Shown here piece by piece: positions 63,735 to 64,000 of a stretch of 64,000 nt of DNA; position 1 is the first letter of the stretch; every line of letters begins with the position of its first letter. Where the stretch lies: the NCBI RefSeq assembly GCF_033115175.1, contig NC_084836.1, positions 71,161,297 through 71,225,296 of the forward strand, in the 5' to 3' direction. The DNA is from Lepus europaeus. Lineage: Eukaryota > Chordata > Mammalia > Lagomorpha > Leporidae. A model generated the notes under the pieces. The model searched no databases and was not told the DNA's origin. It was given only the letters and a program-made list of their open reading frames with translations. The position numbers and the translations under genes were made by a program.

Positions 63735-64000
63735 AGCAAGTATTTGTGAAGTGCCTACTCCATACCAGGCATTCAGTCTCTGTGAGCTGCCAGTGAAGTT
63801 TGTGTAGACCCTAGAAGTCAGTTGTTACTCAACTACTATGTGCAAGGTTCTGATCTAGGTACTGGGGACACAGCAGTGAACAGCTTACACTGTAGTAGGA
63901 ATAGTAAAATAAGACAAGAAACAATATACAGTGTGCCAGGGTAAGTGGGCTGAAGAAAAGTATAGTGGGATAAATGAGATAGGGAGTGGGGTGTGTGTGT
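63735..64000 (-). mobile_element. L2 LINE 3' end, reverse, probably two pieces
   Basis: 'aagtatttgtgaagtgccta' followed later by 'tactggggacacagcagtga' and 'ttacactgtagtagg' match the reverse L2 end. The start motif occurs twice, so two fragments or an internal duplication. Runs off the window. Confidence 0.7.

Larger units (their letters stand above)
43705..64000 (+). other. ARF3: ARF3 intron 1 (partial)
   Basis: Inferred intron reaching the window end. It is dominated by SINE insertions and contains the DCAF13-derived pseudogene and L2 remnants. Confidence 0.6.

Noticed and set aside
43705-64000. ARF3 coding exon 2 in the rest of the window
   Set aside because: The expected start (MGNIFGNLLK) was not found in any frame. 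It must lie beyond 64000.

Overview
This is mammalian nuclear DNA, almost certainly from a lagomorph (rabbit or hare). About 70 copies of the tRNA-derived lagomorph C-family SINE are present in two clear forms. Form A ends in a CT-rich stretch followed by AATAAATCTTAAA-type tails. Form B starts with a head resembling GGCTAATCCTCCGCCTTGCG and ends in CACTCTGCCTGTC plus poly(A). Older mammalian repeats (MIR, L2, a small hAT element) lie underneath. No retrovirus-like or LTR element was recognised. Comparisons with human proteins and gene order were made from memory, without a database search.

The gene order is DDN(+), WNT1(-), WNT10B(+), ARF3(+, first exon only). This is the human 12q13.12 order read in reverse. 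DDN (dendrin) occupies 2310-4770 in two coding exons, with a TATA box and E-boxes just upstream and a likely 3' UTR reaching about 6190. WNT1 lies on the minus strand (22119 down to 19239, four exons, 370 codons). WNT10B lies on the plus strand (30580-33822, four coding exons after a non-coding exon 1, 389 codons). The two Wnt genes are divergent and their coding parts are about 8.5 kb apart. The ARF3 CpG-rich promoter and non-coding first exon end at 43704. The remaining 20 kb is ARF3 intron 1, and its first coding exon is not in the window.

Regulation: 14.15-14.35 kb, about 4 kb past the WNT1 poly(A) site, holds a dense group of homeodomain, OTX-like and SOX-like sites where the known Wnt1 3' brain enhancer should lie. 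A smaller site group follows at 14.62-14.71 kb. WNT10B intron 3 has a paired E-box palindrome beside an NF-kB palindrome. The ARF3 promoter carries a perfect TCTCGCGAGA element.

Repeats: 12.7-34.4 kb (the WNT1/WNT10B domain) holds only three SINEs, while 34.4-62.9 kb is packed with nested and inverted copies, many with clear target-site duplications. A previously unflagged feature is a DCAF13-derived pseudogene fragment at about 51.9-52.3 kb. I found no novel multi-gene system. The best leads are the WNT1 enhancer candidate, transposon-derived 3'-end sequences in DDN and WNT10B, and inverted SINE pairs in ARF3 intron 1.
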